Source: Pseudoscleropodium purum (lineage: Eukaryota; Streptophyta; Bryopsida; Hypnales; Brachytheciaceae). Taken from it: a stretch of DNA of 64,000 bases. A program made the position numbers and the translations under genes. The stretch is taken from the NCBI GenBank assembly GCA_963969395.1, contig OZ017798.1, forward strand, positions 13,570,173-13,634,172, given 5' to 3'. The notes under the pieces were generated by a model. It was not told where the DNA came from and did not search any database. It was given only the letters and a program-made list of their open reading frames with translations. Shown here piece after piece: positions 1 through 13,423 of the stretch (positions are counted from its first letter, which is position 1; each line of letters begins with the position of its first letter).

Positions 1-739
1 CCTTAACAATATGTACTAATAAAGCAGAAATCATTCTTTTAAATTTTAATAATGCGGAGTAGTAATCTATTTGGAAAATTCCTACGATTGACTACAATTG
101 ACAAAGGAGTAATAGTTTTCAAAGTAGACCCTTTTCTGAGCTTGAGTATTTCAGGATAAATGGCATTGTCTCAATACAGAAGAGGGATTCTATTAGCACT
201 TCCATCACATATCATACATTTGATGTATGTTCATAGGTTGACATGTGGAAGTTGTCCAGTTCAGAGGTGTATCAACATGGCAAACTATGAAGATATAAAT
301 ACAAGGAATGCACAATTACAGAGTGTTTCATGGCAAATTTTGAAGATATACATACAAGGACTGCGCAATTAGAGTGTTTTATTAGAAAGGGCTGAGTGCC
401 TAGAGACAACGTAATGAAATGATTATTGTTTCCAACAGTAAAAACCTCAATATTTGCTCAATCCTTTATAATGACACTACTCTCAAGGTACAAATGCTCG
501 TTTATTACCACTCTCAAAACTTGACAAGTTGTCCAATCAGAAGTCTGCATAAGGAATGTTCAATTATAGAGTGTCATTAGAGCGAACTTAAAATGTGGAA
601 ACCCTAATTCAGTGTTGCCAGGGCTCTGCAGAGACGGTCATTCGTTTTGGATTCCCTTTGCAGAATTTCATTTCATGAAATTCAAAATCTCCGTTGCATG
701 AATCGATGCTGAATCCGTTGACTTCCCTGCACTTCCCCG

Positions 740-3700
740 ATGGCTGCTGTTCTGCGCCGCGTCTTGAAAGTGCCTCCGAGTCGACCTCTTCTGGAATTGG
801 AGGCCGATTGGTCTGCCATCTCTCCTTCGGGCTTGGGATTGGTGTTCAAGGAGTTGCTGGCTGATTTCATGGGCGCTCCACCTCCCCCGGACGTGCTGGA
901 AGCCCGGGAGTTTTATAAACGAGCATGGAAGACTGCAAATGTGTCGGACATCTATTTTCAGCATCGTCACTTGGTTGGCACTGTTAAACAAGGTTTTCTT
1001 GTGCGCGGGATTATATATGACATGCCGTCTCTCATTCAAAAAGCGGTAATCTTCTCAGTTTCATTCTTTCAGCTCTGTAAACAAGATGGGTCGAAAGGAC
1101 ATGAATAGGAAACGAAGAAATCGTTAGAAAATTGAAGAGAGATTTGGGAATTGAAATTAGCTGATTTCGATTCAAACTGAGTGAGTTACTTACAAGTGCG
1201 GGTTATAGACATCTACTTTGACCACATTGGTCCATTGTGAATGGACAAAGAAATTAGCAAGAGATGATCGCAAACAAATACTATTTGAGCTTTGTTGTTC
1301 ATTAAATGAAAGAAACACATACTCCAAAATCTCCTTGCTTTCCATCATGAATGATCAATTGTTCATGCATGGACAGTTGTCACAAAATGCTATGGCATGT
1401 AATGTTAACATACTATTGCACTTTGTACAACCCTTAGTGCGCCCAATATTGTCATATGAGAAATTGTAATGGGCATTTTCACTGCGACTAGTGATTTTGG
1501 ATCCTTCTCTGTCCTAGTTGTTACAATTAGGTTGGTGTCATAATAAGGTGTGGTTACCTTATGTTACATGCATGACCATTACCTATATCTGACAAAAAAA
1601 TTTTGACTGATCGCATTTTGCAGCGCAAGATTCCAGTCGACACCTCAGAATCTTCATTCACTTCGACTACCGGCGCAAATAACACCAATAATATTGAAGA
1701 GAAGTACGATGTCAAGCGGCGGGATTGGTCTTCGTTGCTTATTGATTTTGGCACAGATTCTGACAAACCTAAGGCTGATGACACAACAGTATCTGCTGAC
1801 CAGGTCATGGAATCGCTTGGGTTGAAGGCAGTCGTCCCTGGGCTTCAGAATCGTGTTGGGAAAATTTCGACCGGGCGTAAAGATGTGAAGCCGAAATCTA
1901 ATCTGGAGGAGAAGCAAGCGTTAGAAGAAGTCATGGGTAGAGGTGAGCAGCTACCTCAGTAAATATGCTGTTCTTATTCCTAACAATTGCTGTGATTTTG
2001 CGAAGTCTTCATTTATTTTCTGTCCGATCTGTGTTATCTTTTCACCATCTTCATGCATACAATATGAGAATTGGGATTAGAGTAGTTGAGGAGGTTGACG
2101 ACATCTGAACTGATATAAGACCGCCATTATTGAAGTTCTATGTCGCTTTGATTTTATTTGTTATGTTCAATTTTTAACAAGATGGCTGCTATTGTGGGCA
2201 GGTGATAGTATTCGTGCCAAGTATGCTGCAAAAATCTTTCAAAAGAAGATGTTAGCAGAAGCAAGACGTGAGCAGGCGAAGTTAGGTATATTTCCAACCG
2301 CGGCTCCTAAGGCATCTTCGAAAGGATGGCAGGCTATGCCAGGTGCGCCAGCACTTGTTCGATATTTGGAGGTGTTTTTCTTCTTTCAGAAACAACCTCC
2401 CATCCACTTTGTTTTATATGATTCGTTTTATATGAATGAGTCTATTGATAAAGTATTCAACGGAAATATAAGAGTTTCCTCAATTTTGGTCCTATTTCAA
2501 AACTTGTTTGCTTGGTGGGGGGACTGGGGGCATAAATGGAGTGGTGGATATTTTTTCGGTCAATATTAATTAGGCTTAGGATTAGGATTAGGATAATTTC
2601 GTATTAATTAACTAACCGGTCAACAAGGAATTTCCTTTCAGGGTTAGGTTTTTATTCTCCACTTTGAAGTCTTCTTTGGCTTCATTAGTAGGGGGGTGCT
2701 AGTCTTCAGGGTGACATTGAACATGTACTGTACATTCCTGAGGTTTTAAAGCCGCTATACGTTAATTTTGCGCACATATAAATATGAAAAATAAATGTTG
2801 GTGTGGCCTCTTGTGAGTGCTGTGGTCCACAGTATATGGTGTAAATGGTAATACTTTTGAACTCTCATGTATGATTTTGATGCACTAGCAATCATGTATG
2901 TTGTGCAAATTTTCTCACGGCAGTATGTCAATTAACTCAGGAACGTGGCTTGAAACAAGCCCTCTTGGCTCATGGTGCCGAGGAGGATCTTACTTGTTTA
3001 TTGGACCAACTGGGCAACTATAAATTCCAGCATGTTACTAATGTGAGCAACGGGAGTGACGGATTGGCAGTTGGAGAACCACTAAGGTGATCAATGCTTC
3101 ACCCATCTCAAACTCACGGAAATGCGTTGATGTTCTTACAGTTTCTGTTAGCTCTCTGGCCTAATTTCTGAATAAACTCGTTCTGCCGGGAAAAGTGATG
3201 AACCTGCAATTTCAGAAAGTTGCAGTTCCAACAGTGGGGATGGAGCAGGTTCTTCCTTTCTTGGGCACTTTTCACATCAGCAAGTTTTCCCTGCAATGAT
3301 GGTGTCGGCGTGTCACGTATTAGTGACATTGACAATTCTGGTTGAATATTTGGTGCAGCAATGAGAGCTTGAGGAGAATATGCAAGGGTTGGTCTCTTCC
3401 TCCTAAACAGATTATGGTGGTGAGTGACTTATGTCCTTTGCTTCTTCAAATATGATAATGTTTGGGGTTCTTTACGTGGCGTTTTTCAGCCCGTGGGATA
3501 CCTCCTAGTACATTGTCGTCTTGAGAAATGAGTCTTCCATACAAGTTAATTGATGCTATAACCATTAGTTACCTATTCCTGTTTTCCTGCTTGTAGAGGA
3601 TTAGGGTTTCCAGCTTGAAATTTCAGAAGATATTCTAGAATTGTCTTAAGATTTAAAATTCTTTTTTCAGATTTTGTATAAACCTTTGTCTTATCACCCC

Positions 3701-4738
3701 CTATTTTTCCCAATAGTATATGACACCTGTCTTTATGAGAAATTGTTCAAAGTGATGCAAATATCCCTCCCTTCTTAAATCAGATTGGGGAGAATAAAGC
3801 TTCCAGTTGAACTTTGTATAATATGTGGAACAGGTCTTTGCTACCAAAGGAATAACCGAGCTGTTTCTTCATTGTTGATTAGGTTATTGGTAGTGGAGCT
3901 GAGGGCGAAGCAGCATTAGCAGCCACTGAAGACGCGGGCTTCTTTGTCTGCCGCGTTAATAATTCGTCTCATGAGGTGAGTTCATGCTGTTCAGTAGGAC
4001 ACTCGTGCAATATTTTGGTCCTCTAATTTTAGAACCTCGTGAGCTTTCACCTCAGTGCCCGAGCTGAAATATATAAATTCCACTACGGGATCGTATAGTT
4101 GATTATAGTAACTTACAAAACATATATTTCTATTGTTTAGAAATGTTTTGTATGAGTTCTTTGTTCTTTTGGTGAGTTGTGCTATTTTCCTTGAAGCTTC
4201 CCAATTGATTCAGTTTTACTTCTATAGATCTGAAAGCGACCACATTAGAATATTTGGGCACTTCAGGATTGTACTTTGAATGATTGTGGTATCGAATGAA
4301 GTTATGGATAATAATGTGCACATTCTCTGTTAGCAATTTCTGTGAAATTAGGTCATTTGACCAACAGCGGTGATTATTTGTGATTCTTTAAGTATTTGAT
4401 TATTGAAGTGTATGATGCTTTGACATTGCAAGCAGCAGAAGGAACAGAAAAATCAAGGAAGAAGCTTTACAGAGACATCCGGAGCGAATGTCAAGACCAA
4501 AGCTTCCAAGAAAGGGTTAGTTTCATGGTTCACTGATTTGAAGGAAGGCACTCTTCATATGGAGGAAGATCATGAAACGAGGATGCGGCGTTTATTCCCG
4601 AAGGGTCATGTGCACTTCTCAGTAACTGATATGGTAGAGCTGAAATGGGTTATTGAGGATCTCAATGGCGTTTCATATCGCAAAAGTACACTGATTAGTG
4701 GTTTTCAAGACCTTGGAGTTAGAGCGAAACAGTTATGA
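740..4738 (+). CDS. Six-exon protein of unknown function
   Basis: Exons read as 740-1045, 1624-1942, 2202-2371, 2941-3042, 3883-3975 and about 4433-4738. Phases are consistent (0, 1, 0, 0, 0) and introns have GT-AG ends. The product is about 430 residues. It starts MAAVLRRVLKVPPSRPLLEL, which is basic and amphipathic and could be an organelle-targeting peptide. The middle is polar, with a K/R-rich helical stretch (AAKIFQKKMLAEARREQAK). Near the end are a glycine-rich segment (VIGSGAEGEAALAA) and a compact C-terminus with WFTDLKEGTLHMEEDHETRM and HVHFSVTDMVELKWVIEDL. I do not recognise the family. It lacks the domain signature of a common enzyme. The acceptor of the last exon is ambiguous by one or two CAG units. 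A 9-nt micro-exon at 3411-3419 may add Ile-Met-Val. That the gene is real is supported by the codon-like frames and coherent phases; the function is unknown. Confidence 0.6.
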
Positions 4739-5309
4739 TTGTGGAGAAGCCAGGTGGTGTTCTTTGTCATCTTAAGAGATCACGCAGGTGGTTTTTAAAT
4801 TAATTTCGTGGAAATCTGTTTTCCGCATTGAGTGTACATAGTCAGAAATATCTTTCTATGGTAGGAGATTCGTGTGGCCACCAACCAATTGGTAGGTCAA
4901 CTTCACTTCTGATCTGGAAAACTTACATGCATTTAGAATAGATGTGAATTATTCACTAAAATTTCTGAAAATCTGGTTCACTAGACGTGTTCCAAGAACT
5001 GACGTATGTGCACCTATAATTGTCAAATAATTGTCAATAATTACAACTGAGCATTGTTACTATTAGTAATCATAATTTATGTGTTGGATATTACTAGCAA
5101 TTGAAACAGAATTCTAATGCTCTTTAGCATGAGTTTTCAAAGTATTGTCTCTAGGTTTGACCCAAAACCAACTTTAGGCTCTCATAATGCCCTTCAACAT
5201 GCATTATCTAGACACTAAATTAAGAAGTTATGAGTTTTTAAAGGGCCATATGAGGTAGGCTCATCTAAAATGGTGCCATGCCTTGAAAAATATCAAAATT
5301 ATACCATGC

Positions 5310-5490
5310 TATCTCCAAAATCAATATGTAACTATGTCTTATGGTTTTAAAATGTCTACCAAATACTTTGACCCTTTACAACTTTTGCATGTGATACCTA
5401 ATTTGTGTGTCCTTTGGTACATTAAAATCTTCTATCACTTCTCAATGAGAAAATGCAGAAAATTTTATTAATCTAATAATAGAAAATTTC
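5310..5490 (+). repeat. Dispersed repeat family P, copy 1
   Basis: The text around TTTGACCCTTTACAACTTT (a run of AT-rich sequence with TTGCATRTGRTA and CTTTGGTRCAT) recurs in the same orientation near 26585-26795 and 57825-58010. Similarity is obvious by eye but gapped, so the copies are old. There is no coding capacity and no terminal repeats could be defined. It could be a fragment of a larger transposon. Confidence 0.65.
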
Positions 5491-5697
5491 TACAATAGAA
5501 GAAGTGATAGTTTTGGATCTCCTTATTTTAGTACATTCATTTTTTGTGCCACTTTTGGTGTCATATACTTTAGTATCATTGTGTCTTAAAATCATCCACT
5601 TGGCAACCTTGCCTTTACTACATTCCATATTTGGAATGGTACACTATATAAAAAAACAACCAATGAACTTTCTATTGATAAAGGTGGTTGAAATATA

Positions 5698-6300
5698 TTA
5701 AACCCCAAAGGTTTATATGACTAAGTTTTTCCAAAAAACATTTCAAAATTGTCATTTCCAATACAAAGACCTACATTGAAAAGTAGTTTTTTTCAATGTA
5801 GGATCTTGCACTAGATTTGTATGAGAATATATGGAAAAAATTTCAAAAATTTTGACCATGTAGAATACTAAATATTATTATTCAATATGAGAAAATATAT
5901 ATTTTGAACCTTGCAACCTTAGGTTTTAACTTTATATCTTCTTAACTTAAATTTTTTTGGACAAAAGAGTTTTGAGGTTTAAAACCTCAAGGAAGAGAAC
6001 TAAGTTTAGAATCTAGGAAAAGAATTCAAATAAAAAATAATTGATTTTTGTTCTAAAAAAATTGTTAAATAGAAGTATATTAAAGATTTAGAAAAAATTA
6101 AAAAATATATATTCCATAAGAAAAGAAAAATAAAGAATAGATTTTGTAGGTGTTATTTTGGCAACTGTAAATTGAACATTTTGAGCTTAGGAAGATATAA
6201 CTTTTTCCCTAATATTAGTTGAAATAAAAATTATATTTCTAAAAAGCTAATACATTCTCTTATCTCAAAAAATTGAAACAAAGTTTCAAATTATTACTAT
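5698..6300 (+). repeat. Diverged partial copy of family A element
   Basis: It begins with TTAAACCCCAAAGG at 5698, close to the family A terminal sequence. The body (CAATGTAGGATCTTGCAC, GAGAATATATGGAAAAAATT, TTTTGAGCTTAGG) parallels the copy that starts at 6727, in the same order and spacing, so the two form a direct repeat about 1 kb apart. A clear right end was not found; a weak candidate lies near 6524. Non-coding. Confidence 0.5.
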
Positions 6301-6726
6301 AAAATTTGATACCATGAGAACTTATTCAAAATTCTTTAAAAATTCATTTAAAAATTTAAAAACACCACCACAATACAAATCTATGCTGAAAATATCATTT
6401 CGGACCATGTTTTGGTGTTAAATCAAACTTGAAACTAATACAATTGTGTGTTTTTCAAAAAATTCAAATTTAACACAAAGTCATCGTCTAAAATGGATTT
6501 TATAACATGAATTTGTCCTAGTGAATTATTTGATTAATGATTTTGCTTAAAGCATTCATGCTTGAAGAAATTTAGCAAAGACTTTGGGCCAAATGTAGAA
6601 ACACCACTTGCAATACCTTCCATTGTATGACACCTTAAAAAGCAACCTTGAATGAATACTTCCATGACACAATACAACCTCACAACTTTTCGAAAAGCAA
6701 CCAATGAAAGTTTAAACATTTCATGC

Positions 6727-7654
6727 TCAATTCCTAAAGGACCAAGGCCTTTTCTTTGCCCCAAAACATTCAAAACTGCCATTTCTATAGCAAAAGGTAA
6801 AAAAAAAATTTAATTGTTTTATTTTTCACATCTAACTGTAGGATCTTATACCTAATTGTTATGAGTATGTGGAAAAAATTTCAGAATTTTTGGTTGTAGA
6901 GATTGAATGATATCTGTGTTTAAAGTGGAAAAAACAAGTTATTCAGCACATTGCAAAACTAGATTTTTTGACTTTGAACATTTTTAACTTAAATTTTTTG
7001 CATTGTAGAGTTTTGAGCTTTAAATCTTTATGGTATAAAATTCAGTTGAGATTTTAGGAAAAATTCAAAATATTAAAAAAAAATTAATTATTATTCTTTA
7101 AAAAATTGTTAAATAGAAATAGGTACAAGATAAAAGGAAAATCTAAATTACTAATATCTCTAAAATGGAATTAAAATGCACTAATTCCAATGGTGAGATT
7201 GTTCTAACAAGTAAAATAGACCATGTGGAACTTTTTTCTTGGAAAAATTGGATAAACTACATTCAAAAATGAATCCTACAAGTTATTTTTTCAAAAAGAT
7301 GCTTTAATTGCTCAAAAAACAAGATTGTCCATAACTTTCTTATTAAAATTCCAAATGGAATGGATCAAAGCTTTACATGTACAAAAAAATATAATCCATG
7401 GAAAAAAAATCTTAATTTAAAATTTTAATTCAAAATTCTTTTTTGCTGCCCATTGTCCCCTATTTTGAGCTTATTTGGACATAACTTTTGTTCTTGGGCA
7501 CTGATTGAGAAAAAAATCATGTTTCCATGAAGCTAATCAATTTTTCTTATCTTCAAAAAAACGTTTCAAAAAATAAAGAAAATTTTTCAACCCATAAGTA
7601 CCTACCGGAAATCCCATTTGTCCCCCAAAGGGACAACGGTCCTTTATGGGTTAA
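6727..7654 (+). mobile_element. Non-autonomous element, about 0.93 kb, TTAA-type ends (family A, copy 1)
   Basis: The left end reads TCAATTCCTAAAGGACC and the right end, reverse complemented, reads TTAACCCATAAAGGACC. They match at about 13 of 17 positions, and most differences are C/T transitions. Length is 928 bp, nearly equal to a related copy at 50476-51411 (936 bp). The interiors also match: the stretch containing AACTGTAGGATC, GAGTATGTGG and AAAAATTTCAGAATTTTT here recurs in inverted orientation near 51.2-51.3 kb. No transposase frame is present. TTAA at the ends suggests the piggyBac type of target choice; this is inference. Confidence 0.6.
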
Positions 7655-8386
7655 TGTTCATTCAAGCTGAATCTAGTGTCATATATAGCATGCCCTTATG
7701 CTCTCAATTTTAAGAATTTGTAAACTATTACATGACATCATAAAATTACAAAACCACTTGGGTTTCATTTCTCGAGTTTACTAACAATCCCATTAAAAAA
7801 TTTAGGTCATTCGACCTATGAGGTACTGGGTCCGGAAAAAGTGTCGCTTTTAGGAAGTGTTACCTTAATGACGTCTGTTAATCCACAAACCCATGAACAC
7901 AGCTTCGACAATCTCGCAATTACTCTGTTGAATTCGTCTCTTTTTCTTGGTTGCACGACTTACATTATTCATCACCAAGATTGCGCTTTTCAGTTTCCTT
8001 TGACACAGTGAAAATGCTACAAAGTTGATTTGATGCTGCGGCAATAACCCTGCTCATACTGGGTGCTGGCAAACGCTTCAGTGCCGGGAGTAAATACATC
8101 TTCAGAGAGCTGCAAATACCTAAAGCCTAATTGCCGATTGACCATTTTAAAACGAAAACAAAAACCAGTAAGTGCTACTACTGGACTATAGATCATGGTT
8201 GTAAAGCTCATCTTCGGTTCAAAGAGGAATAAAAACGTACAATTGACAAGGTAGGAAACAATGAGAAAAGAAAATTTCCAAAGTATGGACGAAAAATGGT
8301 CTAAGGAAGAAGAGCCTAAAGCCCTACAGAAAACAGGCCAAGCCTCTAGATTGATAGGATCACAAAATGGAATAATTAGCACCATT

Positions 8387-9568
<1,182 letters not shown>

Positions 9569-11469
9569 CGCTAACTAAGAACGCAAAACAATCAATCAAA
9601 GGAGCAGCTCAGCTCTGCTCTGCACTGCAATTCAGCTGTGGCTACAGCAGCCTCCCTCCGAGCTTTGGAAAGGGGAAGTGCTTGCGGAGACCTAGGGTTT
9701 TAGATTGCACACACCCAAAAAACACACTGCGGTGCCAAAAGGCCCTCCCGATTGTATTCATCCATTATCAATGATTTTCATCCGTTTTATCCAACCTGCA
9801 ACAATTAGAATTGTTGTAGTACTAATGCAATTCTATTCTTTTATAGGATTGATGCAATACTAAAGATATACGAAAACAATATTGAAGAATTTGGTATTGT
9901 TGCCATATTGATTGCAACAATATTTATAGCTAAGATTTGTTTTGAATGTACTTTGCAATTGTACATTTAAAATAACAAATTTGTATTGAAATAATATTGT
10001 ACAAGTATTGCAAGAGAATAAAGACATGGCACCCTCGCTTTGAAATTTGGAGCTTGGCCCATTCTTCAAAAGTGGAGAAGATTCATTCTTCACTTGTAGA
10101 GGTGAAAATGAATGGATGTGAAGGGGTTGCCTTCCCAAATTTTATTTAATAGATATTTGTAAATTTTAATTTTACTAATTAACCTTTAAATTATGACTAC
10201 TTCTATACATTTGAACATGATGGTTCAATTGGTTTGGCAAATCTAAGTACAATTTTGAGAAATTTGATGTACATATTATTTATTAGACTTCATGTTGGGA
10301 TTGCAAGACTTCTTGAAGGGGATTGTGCAATGAATTTTTTTTTTAAAACTCAACAAACTTTGGTGGCCATTTTGGAATAGTAAAATAATTGTTTTTAGAA
10401 AATTTTGTTCTTAAAGAAGTTGTAATGTCAAGCTGAATTTCATGTCCAAAAATCAATTTGAGATTTTAAGCCTCTAAAAAAAATTTATGGACAAAATTTT
10501 GAGAAGGGTTGAAAAAGACATTTTCTTGAACATTTTCAAACACCCTCTTTGAATTTTGTAAATATGGTAGAACCGCCCATTGCCAACTAGGGACCCATTC
10601 CCAACTTGTAAGGCACACTATTTCCAACCAAGGCTTATATAAATTTTTAATTAAAGTTTTGAATGTTTTTTCTTCTTTTCAAAGTTAAAACTAATCAAGT
10701 TATGCCACATCTTTCAAAGTAGTGAGTGGAAAGTAGTTCTTGAATGATCAGAATTGGAAGGCTCTACATATTGGCTATAGATTTGGACTAGCTACTAGCA
10801 TCTAAAATTCATAATAATATTAATTTAAAACATAAAATTACCAAAAAAAATTTACAATGCCCTTGATTTTTATCTTTCTACATGGTAGAAAACTTATATT
10901 GCCTTAAATTTCTTCAGAACATCAACATAGAATCCATTAGAAGACATTTCAAGGTTCTAAGAGATTGCAAGTTATCAAGCCTCGAAAACACTATAAACAT
11001 AATCAGTAGTGCAATTTGACATGGCGAAGAGAGTGCCACATCATTTCCCAAAAAAAAATTAAGAAAAAATTTCAACTTTCTTTTTGCATTCTAAGAATTA
11101 ATTTTTAATTTTTTAATTTTTCGGGGGGAACAACCGGTTGTACTATTTGTTGCAGGGAAACACTAATAGGAACATGCTTGAAATGGGTTGTTATTGCCTT
11201 CAAATATCATCTAATGGCTAAAGTAGTCAACAATGGTGGTTCTACAATAATTCGTAATTGAATTGTCAAAATCTGAAATGGATTATTGGAGATGAAAGTT
11301 AGCTTACTTTTACAACTTTTCATAGTGCAAAGTTTTCTAAAACAAAGTTGTTTCACTATGCCAAAATGACCTCCAAAGTCTGCTAATTTTACAAAGCAAA
11401 CAAAGAACAACTAAAAAAACTACAATAGCAATATACTATTCTACATCTCACTTATTCATTGAATACCTA

Positions 11470-11620
11470 ATATAGTGTAGTGGTAGAGACCTTGGACCCT
11501 CAGCCACAAGGTCCAAGGTTTGAACTTTATAGGCAACACTTTGCCCACATGGTCAATTGCTTACTTAGGTAGCCTTGCCTGTGTGATTGGTTGCCTATGG
11601 TAGATAGAGAAAAATCTCTT
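11470..11620 (+). repeat. tRNA-derived SINE-like sequence
   Basis: An A-box match TAGTGTAGTGG lies at 11473-11483. About 34 bases after its end comes a degenerate B box, GGTTTGAACTT, at 11517-11527 (consensus GGTTCGANNCC). This is the spacing of an RNA polymerase III promoter inside a tRNA-like head. The arms do not fold as an intact tRNA: the anticodon region CCTTGG...CAAGGTCC is too long. It is therefore a pseudo-tRNA or SINE head rather than a tRNA gene. The following 90 bases form a body of unknown origin ending in AT-rich sequence. Confidence 0.5.
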
Positions 11621-12394
11621 TTATAAAATTAATTTTTATAAAATTAGAATTTTAAAATTAAATTTGATGTATTCTTTTAGTATTGACTAGTAAAGAATTC
11701 TTAGATCTAAAACCTCTTTTTTAAATTTAAAAAAATTAAAATTGTATTTGATGTATTCTTTAAGTATTGAATAGCAAAGAACTTTTAGATCTAAAACAAT
11801 ATTGTGCAATGCATTAGAAGAGTTTGGAGGGGTCCCAAACCCTATTTCGGGCCTATTCCCCTACAATTGTTCCCCATAGCGAAGGGAACAGCCCGTTGTC
11901 AGAATTTTCCTTTTCATAAATTAAATAAATAAATAAATAAATTGGTCAATGACGTGGTAGGGTCTTGGTATGTCATTATTAATGCCTCGCAATATTAATT
12001 TAGTTCTAACTGAGTATTACATGCAGTAATCGCCTAAGTAATCACCTTTTAAAAAAATTTAAAAATTAAAATTGATGTATTATTTTAGTATTGACTAATA
12101 AAAATTCTTTAATCCTGAAACAATATTGTGCAATGAACATAGTAGTACTAAAAATAAAATGCATGGCAATATTAATATAGTTGTAATTGAGTATTGTATG
12201 GATTAATCTTTTTATCAGTAGTGCAATTATAGTACTAATTCAATATTGTATTGTATAAACATTGACAAACTATTGAATATATATTGTAATTACTATTCAA
12301 GACATTCCTTTTTCTTCAATTTTTTTTTAAATTTGACATCCATCTATTTGTATTGTTCAAGTTATATTATTAGGTGTATACACAATTTGTGCGT

Positions 12395-12625
12395 TTAACC
12401 CATAAATGACATTGAGGACGTTTTCTGGCTGATGAATGACAAAGAATAATTTCATGCAAGACAAAAGTACAATTATTTATTTTCTAAATTTTGTGTGAAA
12501 AGAGAAGGTCATCTGTAGTAGTTTTACTTTCAATGAGTGCTTTTGCATTTTTTTTCAAGCCAACAATTCACACAATACCAAAATAGATGATTTCCATGGT
12601 GACTAACTCATTCTTTAAGAATTAA
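12395..12625 (+). mobile_element. MITE-like element, 231 bp (family M2, copy 1)
   Basis: It starts TTAACCCATAAATGACATTG and ends CTTTAAGAATTAA. The interior aligns along its full length with the 229-bp element at 26803-27031, for example ACAATTATTTATT against ACAACTATTCATC and GATGATTTCCATGGT against GATGATTTTGAGGGT. The same order and nearly identical length define a family. Non-coding, old copy with decayed right terminus. Confidence 0.65.
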
Positions 12626-13027
12626 TAACAAATAATGTCTCTAGAATTGTTGCTTATGGACAAAAGGAGAGTAGGTTATACATTGATAAAAGTTAATTGA
12701 GGTGAAGTTTAAATACAACCTCACTCATAAAAAAATAAGTTTGTACTATAGGGATAAAGCCTTTGTAGTATTGATTAGCAATCTACAACTTATCCTAAAT
12801 TGAATCAAGAGACTATTATTCACTCATTTTTCAATGAAGACTCTATGGACTTCACACTATTTCATGGTGTGCATTTTGATGGAGTTTCTAAATTTTCTTG
12901 TACTCTTATCCTTAGTATGTTCTGTACATCATGGTACTCAATCTAACTTCTTAAGATTCCATCAATTGTCTTTGAAACAACAAAATTTTTTGTCATAAGA
13001 TCAACAACAACAATTATCTTCTATGCC

Positions 13028-13125
13028 AACTAACTTCTTAAATGTTGCTCATTGTAGTGCAATGAAATTTGATACAACCTAACTTCTCACAATATTGCTT
13101 ACTATAGTGCAATGAAATTTGATGT
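13028..13125 (+). repeat. Tandem duplication of about 50 bp
   Basis: Two adjacent units share the order TAACTTCT, TTGCT, then GTGCAATGAAATTTGAT. The units differ at several positions. Non-coding and of local origin. Confidence 0.6.
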
Positions 13126-13397
13126 CCCACTCTCTACACCTTGAAGCACTATGAAATGCAATGAGCAATTGCCATAGAAACATCACAAGTGACTCGAGAA
13201 GCTCAAAAATCAAAGATCCATTTCAAAACTTGCAACAACACACATCAATAAATCTAACCATAATTCTCTAATTTGTTTGGTGGTGGAGGAAAGGCGGTTC
13301 AAATCGAGGGAGCTACAGTAGATTCAGCTGAACAGAGTGACTTTTCAAGAACAGTGAAGCCCCCCACAGCAAAAATTCGAATTATTTTTGAAACCCA

Positions 13398-13423
13398 CGT
13401 ACTGTACATGACCATGTACAGTA
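13398..13423. other. Near-perfect 26-nt palindrome
   Basis: GTACTGTACATG is followed after two bases by its exact reverse complement CATGTACAGTAC. Short GTACTGTAC motifs recur elsewhere in the window (about 2.73, 24.45, 46.4 and 58.08 kb). It could be a dimeric protein-binding site or chance. Confidence 0.5.

Larger units (their letters stand above)
4739..8386. other. AT-rich intergenic stretch with repeats
   Basis: No believable coding region is seen on either strand; the open frames are short and of low complexity. The first few hundred bases are probably the 3' UTR of the upstream gene. From about 5.3 kb the sequence is non-coding repeat. It holds one copy of a dispersed family (5310-5490), a diverged direct repeat (about 5610-6300 resembling about 6610-7570) and an element with TTAA-type ends (6727-7654). 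The segment after about 7.8 kb regains ordinary base composition and leads into the 3' UTR of RPL23A. Confidence 0.6.

Noticed and set aside
668..1039. 123-residue open frame on the minus strand opposite the first exon
   Set aside because: It is the antisense shadow of a well-supported spliced exon and has no splice partners.
5771..5803. Hairpin CCTACATTGAAAA/TTTTTCAATGTAGG as a terminator
   Set aside because: It lies inside a repeat copy in plant nuclear DNA, where such terminators do not apply, and no gene ends there.
11470..11545. Functional tRNA gene
   Set aside because: The A box fits, but the anticodon and T arms do not fold and the B box is degenerate; treated as a SINE head.
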